Source: Streptosporangium saharense
Lineage (GTDB): Bacteria > Actinomycetota > Actinomycetes > Streptosporangiales > Streptosporangiaceae
Direction of reading: 5' to 3'
Length of the DNA: 64,000 bases
Assembly: GCF_014203715.1 (NCBI RefSeq)
Contig: NZ_JACHJP010000006.1
Coordinates: 186,001-250,000, forward strand
Shown here: piece by piece, positions 42,327-53,316 of the stretch
Position numbering within the stretch: position 1 is the stretch's first letter
Layout of the letters: each line of letters starts with the position of its first letter
The notes under the pieces: model-generated
What the model was told of the DNA's origin: nothing
The model's database searches: none
What the model saw: the letters and a program-made list of their open reading frames with translations, nothing else
Program-made: the position numbers and the translations under genes

Positions 42327-43946
42327 ATGAATTCGGTTGTGGTCGTCACTTTGACGGTCGCGGTCGCGGTTCTCGCCTTGGCGACGATAGCCGCGCTGAT
42401 CGTGTTGCTACGCCGTACCGGCGGAGCAGTGGGACGGCCAAGCGGCCCCTCGCCCGAACAGCTTGAGGAGATCCAGACGGAGCTCGACGCGGCCAGGCAG
42501 GAGGCCGACGAGATCCGCGCCAAGGCGGAGAACGAGGCGGGAGACATCCTGCGCAGGTCCGAGGCCGCCGTGGAGGCCGCCACCGGGCTGCGCAAGGAGG
42601 CGGAGGCCGAGAGCAGGCTCCTGAAGCAGGAGCTCAAGGAGTTCCGCTCCGACCTCGAACGCAGGGAGAAGCGGCTCGCCGAGCGGGAACAGCGGCTCGA
42701 CGAGGAGGCCAGGCGCCAGGCCGAGCGGGCCCGCAAGCTCGCCGAGACGGAGACCGAGCTGGCCGACCGCCGCGAGGACCTCGACCGGGCCGCCCAGGAA
42801 CGCAGGGCCGTCCTGGAGCGGGTGGCCGGGCTCACCGGCGAGCAGGCCAAGTCCGAGCTGGTCAAGGAGATCGAGAACCAGGCGAAACGCGAGGCGGCCC
42901 TGATCGTCAGAGAGATCGAGGGCCAGGCCCGCAAGGAGGGGGAGAAGCGCGCCACCAAGATCGTGACCCTGGCGGTCCAGCGGGTGGCGACCGAGCAGAC
43001 CGCCGAGTCCGTCGTCAGCGTCCTGCACCTGCCGGGCGACGAGATGAAGGGGCGCATCATCGGCCGTGAGGGCCGCAACATCCGCGCCTTCGAGTCGACC
43101 ACCGGGGTCAACCTCATCATCGACGACACCCCGGAGGCGGTCCTGCTGTCGTGCTTCGACCCGGTCCGCAGGGAGACCGCCCGGCTGACGCTGGAGAAGC
43201 TCGTCCTCGACGGCCGCATCCACCCGCAGCGCATCGAGGAGGCCCACGAGCGCAGCAGGGCCGAGGTCCAGGACCTGTGCGTGCGCGCGGGCGAGGACGC
43301 CCTTGTCGAACTGGGCATCACCGACATGCACCCCGAACTGGTCACCCTCCTCGGCCAGCTCCGCTACCGCACCTCCTACGGGCAGAACGTGCTCGGCCAC
43401 CTGGTCGAGTCGGCCCACATCGCCGGCATCATGGCGGCCGAGCTCCGCCTCGACCCCGTGCTGCTCAAGCGCTGCACGCTCCTGCACGACATCGGCAAGG
43501 CGCTCACCCACGAGGTCGAGGGCAGCCACGCGCTCATCGGCGCCGAGATCGCCAGACGGTACGGCGAGCACGAGGACGTGGTCCACGCCATCGAGGCCCA
43601 CCACAACGAGGTCGAGGTCAGGACCGTCGAGGCCGTGCTCACCCAGGCCGCGGACGCGATCAGCGGCGGCAGACCGGGGGCCCGGCGCGAGTCCCTTGAG
43701 GCCTACGTCAAGCGCCTTGAGCGGCTTGAGGAGATCGCCACCTCCTACGACGGCGTCGAGAAGGTCTTCGCCATGCAGGCGGGCAGGGAGATCAGGGTCA
43801 TGGTCAAGCCCGAGGCGATCGACGACATCCAGGCCCAGGTGATCGCCCGCGACGTGGCCAAACAGGTCGAGGAGGAGCTGACCTACCCCGGCCAGATCCG
43901 CATCACCGTGGTCCGCGAGTCCCGCGCCACGGAGTTCGCCCGATAG
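42327..43946 (+). CDS. rny: Ribonuclease Y
   Basis: A 539-residue membrane-anchored endoribonuclease that starts mRNA decay. The order is one N-terminal transmembrane helix (about residues 3-30), a long charged coiled coil (about 40-210), a KH domain ([15 protein letters not shown]) and an HD domain with LHDIGK metal-ligand residues, then the RNase Y C-terminal domain. The ATG at 42327 is preceded by AGGAGGG. Residues 1-13 of a longer frame were dropped because they add polar sequence before the membrane helix. Confidence 0.95.
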   Translation: MNSVVVVTLTVAVAVLALATIAALIVLLRRTGGAVGRPSGPSPEQLEEIQTELDAARQEADEIRAKAENEAGDILRRSEAAVEAATGLRKEAEAESRLLKQELKEFRSDLERREKRLAEREQRLDEEARRQAERARKLAETETELADRREDLDRAAQERRAVLERVAGLTGEQAKSELVKEIENQAKREAALIVREIEGQARKEGEKRATKIVTLAVQRVATEQTAESVVSVLHLPGDEMKGRIIGREGRNIRAFESTTGVNLIIDDTPEAVLLSCFDPVRRETARLTLEKLVLDGRIHPQRIEEAHERSRAEVQDLCVRAGEDALVELGITDMHPELVTLLGQLRYRTSYGQNVLGHLVESAHIAGIMAAELRLDPVLLKRCTLLHDIGKALTHEVEGSHALIGAEIARRYGEHEDVVHAIEAHHNEVEVRTVEAVLTQAADAISGGRPGARRESLEAYVKRLERLEEIATSYDGVEKVFAMQAGREIRVMVKPEAIDDIQAQVIARDVAKQVEEELTYPGQIRITVVRESRATEFAR

Positions 43947-43974
43947 GGAACCACCGCAGACGCGGGACCAAACG

Positions 43975-45852
43975 TCAGGGACGGAACAGCTGCTGGTAGA
44001 ACGCCAGCTCCGTAGCCAGGGCCGTGCTTCGGGTCTCGGCGCGGCGGAAGCCGTGCGACTCTCCCTCGAAGGTGAGGTAGGTGCACGGGACACCGCGTTC
44101 GGCCAGCGCGTCGGCGAAGGCCTGCGACTGCGCCGGAGGCACCACGGGGTCGGACAGTCCCTGCAGCAGGAGCATCGGGCACGTCACCTCGGAGACCCGG
44201 GCGAGTGGTTCGCGGGAGCCGTACAGGACGGGGTCCGTGCCGACCAGCCAGTCGATGTAGCGGGACTCGAAGTCGTGGGTGGTGGTCACGAACGGGGCGA
44301 GCGCGCTCACGCCGAAGTAGGAGACGCCGCCCGCGAACGCGTCGGAGGCGCAGCAGGCGGCCATGACGGTCCAGCCGCCCGCGCTGCCGCCCCTGATCGC
44401 GATCCGCTTCGGGTCGGCGAGCCCTTCGGCGGCCAGCCACTGCGCCGCGGAGACGGCGTCCTCGACGTCGACAACTCCCCACTCGCCGTGCAGCAGCTCG
44501 CGGTAGGCGCGGCCGTACCCGGTCGAGCCGCCGTAGTTGAGGTCGAGCACCCCGATGCCCCTGCTGGTGAAGAAGGCCTTCTCCAGGTCGAGCGCGCTGA
44601 TGCTGTGCGCGGTCGGGCCGCCGTGGACGAACACCACGTACGGCGCCGCCCCCTGCCCCTGGGCCTCCGGGCTGGTCGGCGGGTAGACGATCGCGTGCAC
44701 CCGGCGCCCCGAGCTGCCCTCGAACTCGACGCTCCTGGGGACGGGCAGGTAGGCGGGGTCGGGCAGCTCGGTGACGTCGCGCCGGAACTCCTCGGTCTTC
44801 CCCGTCGCGGGGTCGAGCCTGACGACGGCGCGGGGGATCGCCGGGCCGTAGGCGATCGCGGCCACCGTCCGCCCGTCGCAGGACAGGGACGGGTGCCAGC
44901 CGTCATAGGGGGTGTCCAGGTCGGTCAGCGTGCCGTCCTCGGGGTCGAGCACGCCCACGCGCAGGTCACCCCGGCCGTGCAGCAGGACGATCCGCCCGTC
45001 GGCCAGCGGCGCGTACGGTGCCCCGCCGAGCTGCCAGAGCGGTCCGGCGCACTCCTCGTCGATGGGGTGGAGCGCCCGCGCGGGGGAGCCGCCGAGGCCG
45101 CTCAGGTAGAGGTTCCACCAGCCTGAGCGGTCGGAGACGAAGTACAGGCTCCGGTCGTCACGCCAGTGGGGGGCCAGGACCGACTCCTCAAGCCCCCCGG
45201 CCACCGTGCTGGTCAGGCCGTCCGACAGCCGGGTGACCCGGATCTCGGTGCCGTTCCACGGCATACGGGGGTGGTCCCAGCAGACGTAGGCCAGGTGCTC
45301 GCCGTCGGGCGACAGGACGGGGAAGGCGTAGAAGTCGCTTCCGCCGACCAGCTCGCGGGGCTCGGACCCGCCGTCCAGCGGGATGGAGACGATCGAGCGG
45401 CTGACCCGCCCGTCGTCGTGGTGCCGCTCGCGCACGCACAGGATCCGCCCGTCGTGGACGGTCATGTCCGCGTAACGCAGACCGCACTCGGGCTTGGGCT
45501 CCGGCGTGACGGGCACGGGCTCGGCGCCGGGGGACAGCAGGTAGAGGCGCTGGTCGGCGAAGTTCGTGAACACCAGGCCGCCACCGGGGACCAGGGCGTA
45601 GGGCCGCCCGCCGTACTCGTGGACGCGCGTCCTGGCGTTCCACGGGGCGGCCAGGAGCTGTGTGCGCGTGCCGTCGGAGTCCTGCCGCACGATCGTGGTG
45701 CGGCCGCCCTCAAGGGGACGGTCCTCGGTCCACCACGTCTGGGTGCCGGACACCGTCGGGAACCCCAGGCGCAGCCCTGACCGGGCGACACCCGTGGTCG
45801 AGATCGGAGAGGGCCAGGTACCGTACGGCCGGACGGCCTGCTCGGGGGACAT
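43975..45852 (-). CDS. S9-family (prolyl oligopeptidase-like) serine peptidase
   Basis: A 625-residue two-domain peptidase. An N-terminal beta-propeller (WD-like strands with repeated L-S-P-D-G motifs) precedes an alpha/beta hydrolase. The nucleophile is in GGSAGGW, the acid in GLSDPVVPP and the His in GESHGF. It likely cleaves short peptides in the cytoplasm, as no signal peptide is visible. ATG 45852 follows AGGATGG; the longer frame to 45939 has no site. It is convergent with rny. Confidence 0.92.
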   Translation of the reverse strand: MSPEQAVRPYGTWPSPISTTGVARSGLRLGFPTVSGTQTWWTEDRPLEGGRTTIVRQDSDGTRTQLLAAPWNARTRVHEYGGRPYALVPGGGLVFTNFADQRLYLLSPGAEPVPVTPEPKPECGLRYADMTVHDGRILCVRERHHDDGRVSRSIVSIPLDGGSEPRELVGGSDFYAFPVLSPDGEHLAYVCWDHPRMPWNGTEIRVTRLSDGLTSTVAGGLEESVLAPHWRDDRSLYFVSDRSGWWNLYLSGLGGSPARALHPIDEECAGPLWQLGGAPYAPLADGRIVLLHGRGDLRVGVLDPEDGTLTDLDTPYDGWHPSLSCDGRTVAAIAYGPAIPRAVVRLDPATGKTEEFRRDVTELPDPAYLPVPRSVEFEGSSGRRVHAIVYPPTSPEAQGQGAAPYVVFVHGGPTAHSISALDLEKAFFTSRGIGVLDLNYGGSTGYGRAYRELLHGEWGVVDVEDAVSAAQWLAAEGLADPKRIAIRGGSAGGWTVMAACCASDAFAGGVSYFGVSALAPFVTTTHDFESRYIDWLVGTDPVLYGSREPLARVSEVTCPMLLLQGLSDPVVPPAQSQAFADALAERGVPCTYLTFEGESHGFRRAETRSTALATELAFYQQLFRP

Positions 45853-45986
45853 GGCGCCATCCTGCCCGATAACCCGTCGCCTGTCGCCGGTATGGTCCTC
45901 ATCCCTCGTGGCGTGCGGAAATTCGTCTCCCGTGGTCACCTGACGCAGCCTCCCAAACAGTGATGATCAGCTTTTCCCGGGCGCCG

Positions 45987-46883
45987 TCAGTCGACCGCGG
46001 AGACGCCGGGGGTCGTACCGGCCACCACGATCGCCCCCGGGGGCTCGACCGGCGTGGCCGTGGTCTTACGACTGCGGCGGCTGCGTCGCTCCAGCCAGGT
46101 GGCGACGGCGCCGACGACCAGGTTGATGATGATGTAGACGACCGCGATGACGATCACGGAGGGGATGAGGTTGTTGAAGTTGGACGGCAGCACCCGCGCC
46201 CCCGCGTTCAGCAGGTCCTCGAAGGAGACGATGAAGCCCAGCGCCGTGTCCTTCAGGAGCACAACGAGCTGCGAGACGATCGCCGGCATCATCGCCGTGA
46301 CGGCCTGCGGCAGCAGGATCATCCGCATGACCTGGCCCTTGCGCAGGCCGACGGCGTAGGCCGCCTCCGACTGGCCGCGTGGCACGGCCTGGATGCCCGC
46401 CCGCACGATCTCGGCCAGCACGGAGCCGTTGTACAGGACTAGGCCGACGACCACGGCGGCGAACGGCGTCACGGTGAGCCCGAAGACCGCGCTTCCGCCG
46501 TACATCACCGCGAAGATCATGATGAGCAGCGGGATCGCCCTGAAGAACTCGACGACCACCCCGGCGGGGACGCGGATCAGGGCGTGGTCGGACAGCCGCC
46601 CGATGCCCAGGACGAACCCGAACGGCACCGCGATCAGCGAGGCGACCAGCGCGGCGCTCAGGGTGTTCAGCAGGCCCGGCACGATCAGGTTGATCCACAC
46701 GTCGCCCCGCAGGAACGGCGTCCACAGGGCCGGGTCGAGCTGGTTCTTCTCGCCCAGCTTGGCCACCATCGTGTAGGCGGCCAGCAGCGCGACCACGACG
46801 ACCACCACCGTGAGCACGGTGTTGCGCGCTCGGGCGCGGGGGCCGGGGGCGTCGTAGAGGATGTCGGTCGAGCGTGTGCTCAT
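45987..46883 (-). CDS. gluD: Glutamate-type ABC transporter permease 2
   Basis: A 298-residue permease with about five to six membrane segments and the polar-amino-acid-uptake EAA loop (GLRKGQVMRMILLPQA, after YAV). It is the second permease of the GluABCD-type system; Streptomyces has the same genes between recA/recX and miaB. Its ATG overlaps the gluC stop (ATGA). The C-terminal tail is charged and extends past the core domain. Confidence 0.9.
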   Translation of the reverse strand: MSTRSTDILYDAPGPRARARNTVLTVVVVVVALLAAYTMVAKLGEKNQLDPALWTPFLRGDVWINLIVPGLLNTLSAALVASLIAVPFGFVLGIGRLSDHALIRVPAGVVVEFFRAIPLLIMIFAVMYGGSAVFGLTVTPFAAVVVGLVLYNGSVLAEIVRAGIQAVPRGQSEAAYAVGLRKGQVMRMILLPQAVTAMMPAIVSQLVVLLKDTALGFIVSFEDLLNAGARVLPSNFNNLIPSVIVIAVVYIIINLVVGAVATWLERRSRRSRKTTATPVEPPGAIVVAGTTPGVSAVD

Positions 46884-47548
46884 CGGACCACCGCCAGGCG
46901 CCTGGACAGCCAGGTGAACAGCAGCCCGGTCGGCAGGGTCAGCACTAGGAAGCCGAGCGCGAACCCGAAGAAGATCGGGACGACCGCGTCGCCGTGCGCC
47001 TCGAAGAGTGTCTTCATCGTCAGGGACGCCTCGGTGACGCCGATGGCCGCGGCGATCGTGGTGTTCTTGGTCAGCGCGATCAGGATGCTGCCCAGCGGGG
47101 CGACCACCGCGCGCAGCGCCTGGGGCAGCACGATCAGCCTGAGGTTCTGGGAGAAGGTCAGGCCGATGGCGCGGGCCGCCTCCGCCTGGCCGACCGGCAC
47201 GGTGTTGATCCCGGACCTGATCGCCTCGCAGACGAACGCGGCCGTGTAGGCCGACAGGCCGATGATCGACAGCCAGAGGTAGTTGGTGGACAGGCTCGTG
47301 GAGAACGAGACGTCCAGGACCAGGCCGAGACCGAGTCCGCAGAACACGATCACCAGGGTCAGCGGGGTGTTCCGCAGGATGTTGACGTAGGCCGTGCCGA
47401 TGCCGCGCAGCACGGGCAGCGGGCTGACCCGCATCGCGGCCAGGATCGTCCCGAGGACCAGCGCCGCGGCCCCGCTGGCGAGCGTGAGCCGGATGGTCAG
47501 CCAGAAGGCGTTCAGGATGACCGGGAATTCGTCGAGGAGTGCCTGCAC
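46880..47548 (-). CDS. gluC: Glutamate-type ABC transporter permease 1
   Basis: A 222-residue His/Glu/Gln/Arg/opine-type permease. The domain pattern runs from LLDEFPVILNAFWLTI to the EAA loop with LRLIVLPQALRAVVAPLGS. The GTG start has GGAGGGACGA upstream. It forms the membrane channel together with gluD and follows the hairpin after gluB. Confidence 0.9.
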   Translation of the reverse strand: MQALLDEFPVILNAFWLTIRLTLASGAAALVLGTILAAMRVSPLPVLRGIGTAYVNILRNTPLTLVIVFCGLGLGLVLDVSFSTSLSTNYLWLSIIGLSAYTAAFVCEAIRSGINTVPVGQAEAARAIGLTFSQNLRLIVLPQALRAVVAPLGSILIALTKNTTIAAAIGVTEASLTMKTLFEAHGDAVVPIFFGFALGFLVLTLPTGLLFTWLSRRLAVVR

Positions 47549-47565
47549 TCGTCCCTCCAGGGAGA

Positions 47566-47598
47566 CCCCGGGCCGGGGACGCGTGCCCCGGCCCGGGG
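47566..47598 (-). terminator. Intercistronic hairpin between gluB and gluC
   Basis: A perfect 13-base stem CCCCGGGCCGGGG (47566-47578) with 47586-47598 around ACGCGTG lies 5 bases past the gluB stop. Such hairpins commonly cause partial termination or protect the upstream message, so more binding protein than permease is made. Confidence 0.75.
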
Positions 47599-47603
47599 GT
47601 GGG

Positions 47604-48419
47604 TCAGTAGCGCTCGATGGCGGGCGGCGTGGTGAAGAACTTGCCGAACTCCCCGAAGTTGGCGTCCACGGCCTTCTTCCAGCTGCCGTCGGCGAACATC
47701 TTCTCGAGGGCCTTGTTGATCTTCTCGCGGGTGTCCTTGTCGTCGAGCTTCAGGCCGATGCCGTACTTCTCCTCGGAGAAGGGCTTGCCGACGAGGCGGA
47801 ACTTGCCCGGCGACTGGGTGGCGAACCCGGCGAGGATCGTCGCGTCCGTGGAGATCGCGTCGACCTGCTTGTTCTCCAGCAGCGGCAGGCAGGCGCCGTA
47901 GCCCTGCTGCTCGATGAGGTACTGGCTCTTCCACGCCTCGCCGAACTTGTCCACCAGGCGCTTGGGCGAGGAGGAGCCCTGGGCGCCGCACACCTTCTTG
48001 TTCCTCAGGTCCTCCTCACCGTTGATCGTCGTGTCGTCCGCGCGGGTCAGGACGTCCTGCCCGGTGATGAGGTACGGCCCGGCGAAGGAGATCTTCTTCT
48101 TGCGGTCGTCGGTGATCGAGTAGGTCGCGGCGACGATGTTGACCTGGCCCTGCTGGATGAAGGGCTCCCGGTTGGCCGAGATGGCCTCCTTGAACTCGAT
48201 CTGGTTGTCCTGGTAGCCGAGCTCCTTGGCGACGTATCTCGCCACGTCCACGTCGAAGCCCTTGAACGAACCGTCCGGCTGCTTCTGACCGAGTCCTGGC
48301 TGGTCGAACTTGATGCCCACGACGAACTTGCCGCCGCCGCTCCCGCCGCCGCACGCGGTGAGCCCGGCCACCATGGCCGCCACGGCGACAAGCACGGTCC
48401 CGGCACGCTTTACACGCAT
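47604..48419 (-). CDS. gluB: Glutamate-type ABC transporter substrate-binding lipoprotein
   Basis: A 271-residue lipoprotein with a signal peptide ending in the lipobox LTACG (Cys23) and a Gly/Ser linker. The family-3 solute-binding fold follows (FKGFDVDVARYVAKELG..., TYSITDDRKKKISFAGPYL...), with the ligand Arg and Asp positions of amino-acid binders. It captures glutamate or a related acidic amino acid for GluACD. Confidence 0.93.
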   Translation of the reverse strand: MRVKRAGTVLVAVAAMVAGLTACGGGSGGGKFVVGIKFDQPGLGQKQPDGSFKGFDVDVARYVAKELGYQDNQIEFKEAISANREPFIQQGQVNIVAATYSITDDRKKKISFAGPYLITGQDVLTRADDTTINGEEDLRNKKVCGAQGSSSPKRLVDKFGEAWKSQYLIEQQGYGACLPLLENKQVDAISTDATILAGFATQSPGKFRLVGKPFSEEKYGIGLKLDDKDTREKINKALEKMFADGSWKKAVDANFGEFGKFFTTPPAIERY

Positions 48420-48464
48420 CCTGCTACCTCGTCTTCCCTTATTTCCTTGAGAAACCTGGTGGCC

Positions 48465-49220
<756 letters not shown>

Positions 49221-49258
49221 GAAACACAACGTAAATCTGTAACCGGCACCTCGGGCTA

Positions 49259-49300
49259 ACCCTGAGGTACCGATCAGATCACATCCCCCTTACTCAGGGT
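49259..49300. promoter_or_regulatory. Inverted repeat in the gluA-miaB divergent region
   Basis: ACCCTGAG (49259-49266) and CTCAGGGT (49293-49300) form perfect 8-base arms around a 26-base AT-containing spacer, 39 bases upstream of the gluA ATG. This could be two half-sites for a nitrogen- or amino-acid-responsive regulator, or a leader stem. Confidence 0.5.
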
Positions 49301-49412
49301 AAAGATTTGCTGTTTTCTGTCATATCTCGACGAGACTCGTGGCGTTAAGTAGCCGATCGAGCGGTCTCGGGCCGTACCTCGGGGTCGGCGGAGCGCCTAC
49401 CCTTGTCTTGAG

Positions 49413-50912
49413 ATGACTGCCACCGTGGAGAGCGCCCGCACGTACGAGGTTCGTACCTACGGGTGCCAGATGAATGTGCACGACTCCGAGCGCCTTTCCG
49501 GCCTCCTGGAGGACGCGGGCTACGTCCCCGCGCCCGAGGGGCAGGTCGCCGACGTGGTCGTGTTCAACACCTGTGCCGTGCGAGAGAACGCCGACAACCG
49601 GCTCTACGGCAACCTCGGGCACCTGCGCCCCTCGAAGGTCGGCAACCCCGGCATGCAGATCGCCGTGGGCGGCTGCCTGGCGCAGAAGGACCAGGGAGAG
49701 ATCGTCCGCAGGGCGCCCTGGGTCGACGTGGTCTTCGGCACGCACAACATCGGCTCGCTGCCGGTGCTCCTCGAACGCGCGCGCGTCCAGCAGGAGGCGC
49801 AGGTCGAGATCAAGGAGTCGCTGGAGACCTTCCCGAGCACGCTGCCGACCAAGCGCGAGTCGGCCTACGCCGCCTGGGTCTCGATCTCCGTCGGGTGCAA
49901 CAACACCTGCACCTTCTGCATCGTGCCCTCGCTGCGTGGCAAGGAGAAGGACCGCCGCCCCGGCGACATCCTCAACGAGGTGCGGACCCTGGTCGACCAG
50001 GGGGTCCTGGAGATCACCCTGCTCGGCCAGAACGTCAACACCTACGGCGTCGAGTTCGGCGACCGGCTCGCCTTCGGCAAGCTCCTGCGGGCCTGCGGCG
50101 ACGTCGAGGGCCTGGAGCGGGTCCGCTTCACCAGCCCGCACCCGGCCGCGTTCACCGACGACGTCATCGCGGCCATGGCCGAGACACCCAACGTGATGCA
50201 CCAGCTCCACATGCCCCTGCAGTCCGGCTCCGACCGGGTCCTGAAGGCGATGCGCCGCTCCTACCGGGCCGAGCGCTACCTGGGCATCATCGAGCGCGTT
50301 CGCGCCGCCATGCCCGACGCGGCCATCTCGACCGACATCATCGTCGGCTTCCCCGGCGAGACCGAGGAGGACTTCCAGGAGACCCTGGAGGTCGTGCGCC
50401 GTTCCCGCTTCGCCAACGCCTTCACCTTCCAGTACTCCATCCGTCCCGGCACGCCCGCGGCGACCATGGACGGCCAGGTGCCCAAGGAGGTCGTGCAGGA
50501 GCGCTACGAGCGTCTCGTGGCCCTGCAGAACGAGATCTCCTGGGAGGAGAACCGCGGGCAGGTCGGCAGGACGCTCGAAGTCCTGGTCGCCGAGGGCGAG
50601 GGCCGCAAGGACGAGGCGACCAACCGCCTGTCGGGCCGTGCCCCCGACAACCGTCTGGTCCACTTCACCCCCGGAGCCGAGGTGCCCAGGCCCGGTGACA
50701 CGGTCCGCGTCGAGGTCACCTACGCCGCGCCGCACCACCTGGTGGCCGACGGCCCCGTCCTTGAGCTGCGCCGTACCCGCGCGGGCGACGCCTGGCAGGC
50801 CAGGCAGGGCGCCCCCGCGTCCGGCGGAGCGGGGGTCATGCTCGGCATGCCGTCGATCGGCCGTCCCGCGGCTCCCGAGGTCCAGGACTCCGGCTGCTCC
50901 GTCCGCTCCTGA
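49413..50912 (+). CDS. miaB: tRNA-2-methylthio-N6-dimethylallyladenosine synthase MiaB
   Basis: A 499-residue radical-SAM methylthiotransferase that modifies A37 of tRNAs. The UPF0004 domain carries [18 protein letters not shown] and VGGCLAQKD cysteines; the radical-SAM motif is in CNNTCTFC; a TRAM domain follows ([13 protein letters not shown]...). A roughly 40-residue C-terminal tail ending in Cys is lineage-specific. miaA, which makes its substrate, lies 3.3 kb downstream. Confidence 0.97.
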   Translation: MTATVESARTYEVRTYGCQMNVHDSERLSGLLEDAGYVPAPEGQVADVVVFNTCAVRENADNRLYGNLGHLRPSKVGNPGMQIAVGGCLAQKDQGEIVRRAPWVDVVFGTHNIGSLPVLLERARVQQEAQVEIKESLETFPSTLPTKRESAYAAWVSISVGCNNTCTFCIVPSLRGKEKDRRPGDILNEVRTLVDQGVLEITLLGQNVNTYGVEFGDRLAFGKLLRACGDVEGLERVRFTSPHPAAFTDDVIAAMAETPNVMHQLHMPLQSGSDRVLKAMRRSYRAERYLGIIERVRAAMPDAAISTDIIVGFPGETEEDFQETLEVVRRSRFANAFTFQYSIRPGTPAATMDGQVPKEVVQERYERLVALQNEISWEENRGQVGRTLEVLVAEGEGRKDEATNRLSGRAPDNRLVHFTPGAEVPRPGDTVRVEVTYAAPHHLVADGPVLELRRTRAGDAWQARQGAPASGGAGVMLGMPSIGRPAAPEVQDSGCSVRS

Positions 50913-50919
50913 GCGACGC

Positions 50920-51363
50920 TCAGCGGCCGGAGAGCCCGTCGAGCACGGCCTCGCAGTAGGCGCGGCGCAGGCCGTCCAGCATGGCGCAGATGCCCTGCCG
51001 CACGGGCCTCTTCCTGGGCGTCGCGGGCCGTCTGACCTTCGTCTTCGGACGCTGTGCGTTCTGGCGGGGAGCCGTACGCGCCCGGCCCCACGTCGCGTGC
51101 TCCGGCGCGCGGCCCGCGGGGCGGGCCACGGGCGGCACGAGCACGACCGCGGACCTCGGCGGCAACCGAAGCCGCTGGGGGTACGGCTCGGCCTCGGGCA
51201 ACCCCGTGACGACCCGGCTGAGACCGGGGTCGGGCCCCGGGGCGGGCGGCCGTGGCGCGTCGGTGACGATCGCGACGCTGACCCCCGCGACTCCCGCGGC
51301 CACCAGCACACTCGCCAGAGCGTACGGCCAGGCGTACGGCGCGGCCCTCCCGGAGTCTGACAA
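50920..51363 (-). CDS. Unknown small membrane-anchored protein (TTG start)
   Basis: This 147-residue protein has one hydrophobic segment near the N-terminus (YALASVLVAAGVAGVSVAIV), then a Pro/Arg-rich linker and a short C-terminal module with two cysteines (ICAMLDGLRRAYCEAVLDGL). The start is inferred: a TTG at 51363 has AGGAAGGA at seven bases, whereas upstream ATG 51540 has no site and adds low-complexity sequence. It converges with miaB, leaving a 7-base gap. Function unknown. Confidence 0.55.
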   Translation of the reverse strand: MSDSGRAAPYAWPYALASVLVAAGVAGVSVAIVTDAPRPPAPGPDPGLSRVVTGLPEAEPYPQRLRLPPRSAVVLVPPVARPAGRAPEHATWGRARTAPRQNAQRPKTKVRRPATPRKRPVRQGICAMLDGLRRAYCEAVLDGLSGR

Positions 51364-51636
51364 GCCGCACTTCCTTCCTGGGAGCCGGGGACGTTTCGCG
51401 TCGTCCAGTTTGACGGGCGACCGAGGGGTCCTGTGCGGGTTTCCCCTGGAGAACGGGTATTTCCCGGCCTTTTCCTGGACGGCCTTCCCGGTGGGCGCGA
51501 AACCCGGTGAAGATGAAACACCAGAAATGGAGCGATCCATTTGGTGCGCGTGATACGGGACGGCAGTGAGAAAACCAGGAAATCGCGGAAATGTGAGGGG
51601 TGCGGGGCGCCCGAGGCGCTCCGTTAGTCTGGCGGG

Positions 51637-52314
51637 GTGCTTGTCGCCGCGGCGGTCTGCCCGCATCCCCCGTTGCTGTTGCCGGAGCTGGCCGGTGCCG
51701 CCGCCGTCGAGCTCGACGGGCTGAGGGCCGCCTGCGCGGCCGCGCTCCACGCCCTGCGCGAGGCCGGGCCCGAGGCGGTCGTGGTGGTCGGCGGCGCCTC
51801 CCACGCCGGGACGTACGGCCCGCACGCCGCGGGAAGCCTGGCCCCCTGGGGAGCCGACGTCGTGGTCGGCACCGGCGAGCCCGTGCTTCCGCTGTCCCTG
51901 ACGGTCGGCCGGTGGCTGCTCGACAGGGAGGGGATGACCGCCTCCGCCTTCCACGCCGTGCCGTTCGACGCGCCAGAGGAGGAGTGCGCGCGGCTGGGGG
52001 CGCGGCTGGCCACCGAGCACGACAGGGTCGCGCTGCTGGTCATGGCCGACGGCTCGGCCCGCCTTACCGAGAAGTCGCCGGGCTATCTGGACCCGAGGGC
52101 GCTGCCGTACGACGCGATGATCGTCGAGGCGCTGGGGCGGGGTGAGGTGCCGGAGCTCGACCCCGGGCAGGCGGAGGAGCTGTGGGTCCAGGGCAGGGCC
52201 GCGCTGCGGGTCCTGGCGGGGGCGGGCGGTCCCCCCGAGGGGCTCGCGGGGAAGGTCCTCTACGCCGACGCTCCTTATGGCGTCGGCTACTTCGTCGCCA
52301 GCCTGGTCTCCTGA
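51637..52314 (+). CDS. LigB-like class III extradiol dioxygenase-fold protein
   Basis: A 225-residue protein whose N-terminus (AAAVCPHPPLLLPEL) is the start of the LigB/MEMO-like fold. The His in this segment and one in GGASHAG could be metal ligands, but an aromatic dioxygenase function is unproven. A homologous gene lies between miaB and miaA in Mycobacterium tuberculosis (Rv2728c), as it does here, so this is a conserved core gene of unknown role. It starts at GTG. Confidence 0.85.
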   Translation: MLVAAAVCPHPPLLLPELAGAAAVELDGLRAACAAALHALREAGPEAVVVVGGASHAGTYGPHAAGSLAPWGADVVVGTGEPVLPLSLTVGRWLLDREGMTASAFHAVPFDAPEEECARLGARLATEHDRVALLVMADGSARLTEKSPGYLDPRALPYDAMIVEALGRGEVPELDPGQAEELWVQGRAALRVLAGAGGPPEGLAGKVLYADAPYGVGYFVASLVS

Positions 52315-52318
52315 GGGT

Positions 52319-53248
52319 TCACCCCACCACGCGGCGGGGGACGGCGATCCGCTCCAGGTCGTGGGCCAGGACGACGTCGCCGTCGAAGTGGCGCCGCGCC
52401 TCGTCGAGGAACCGGGGCTCCTCGTCCGGGCCGTAGCGCTCCGACAGGTGCGTCAGGACGAGGCGGCGCACCCCCGACTCGGCGGCGACCAGGCCCGCCT
52501 GCTCCGCGGTCAGGTGGCCGTACCGCGAGGCCAGCTCGGTCTCCCCGGACAGGAACGTGGACTCGATCACCAGCAGGTCCACCCCCTCGGCCAGGGCGAA
52601 CACCCCCTCGCACAGCCGGGTGTCCATGACGAAGGCGGCGCTCTGGCCGGGACGCGGCCTTGAGCACTCCTCAAGCCTGACCGTCGCGCCGTCGGGGGCG
52701 ACGACCGTGCCCGTGCGCTGCAGCTCACCGATCGCAGGGCCGCGAACCCCCCGCTCCGCCAGCAGCTCGGGAACCATCCGGTGGCCGTCCGGCTCGTCGA
52801 GGCGGTAGCCGTAGGAGTCGACCGGGTGGGACAGCGGACGGGCCGTGAGGGTCACCGGTCCCGCGTCGAGCCGCGCCTCTTCCCCGGAGACGGGATGCTC
52901 GACGATGACCTCGGTGTCGGCGAAGGAGGAGGCGTGCCGCAGCCGCCGCCAGTAGACCTCCCCGCTCGCCGGGAAGACCGCGGAGACCCGGTGGGAGACC
53001 CCGTCCCTGGCGATGCGCTGGACGATCCCGGGGACGCCGAGACAGTGGTCGCCGTGGAAGTGCGTGACGCAGATCCAGGTGACGTCGTGCGAGCCGACAC
53101 CCGCGAACAGCATCTGACGCTGGGTGCCCTCACCGGGATCGAACAGGAAGCCCTGGCCGTCCCAGCGCAGGAGATAGCCGTTGTGGTTGCGGTGACGGGT
53201 GGGGACCGCGCTTGAGGTGCCGAGGACGACGAGTTCACGGTGGGACAC
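52319..53248 (-). CDS. rnz: Ribonuclease Z
   Basis: A 309-residue beta-lactamase-fold endonuclease that trims tRNA 3' trailers. The zinc motif is [10 protein letters not shown], with further ligands in [17 protein letters not shown] and LTHLSERY. Length matches the short RNase Z form. It converges on the LigB-like gene with a 4-base gap. Confidence 0.93.
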   Translation of the reverse strand: MSHRELVVLGTSSAVPTRHRNHNGYLLRWDGQGFLFDPGEGTQRQMLFAGVGSHDVTWICVTHFHGDHCLGVPGIVQRIARDGVSHRVSAVFPASGEVYWRRLRHASSFADTEVIVEHPVSGEEARLDAGPVTLTARPLSHPVDSYGYRLDEPDGHRMVPELLAERGVRGPAIGELQRTGTVVAPDGATVRLEECSRPRPGQSAAFVMDTRLCEGVFALAEGVDLLVIESTFLSGETELASRYGHLTAEQAGLVAAESGVRRLVLTHLSERYGPDEEPRFLDEARRHFDGDVVLAHDLERIAVPRRVVG

Positions 53249-53316
53249 GACCCGATGCTAGGGGACCGTGATCATCGGGAGGGAATACGGCTCGGTGGGG
53301 CGCTCTTTCATGAAGA

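Noticed and set aside
50720-51370. 216-residue open frame (minus) with good ribosome site near the miaB 3' end
   Set aside because: Very Arg-rich and runs into miaB; the same AGGAAGGA site serves the TTG start of the frame at 50920-51363, which encodes a plausible membrane segment.
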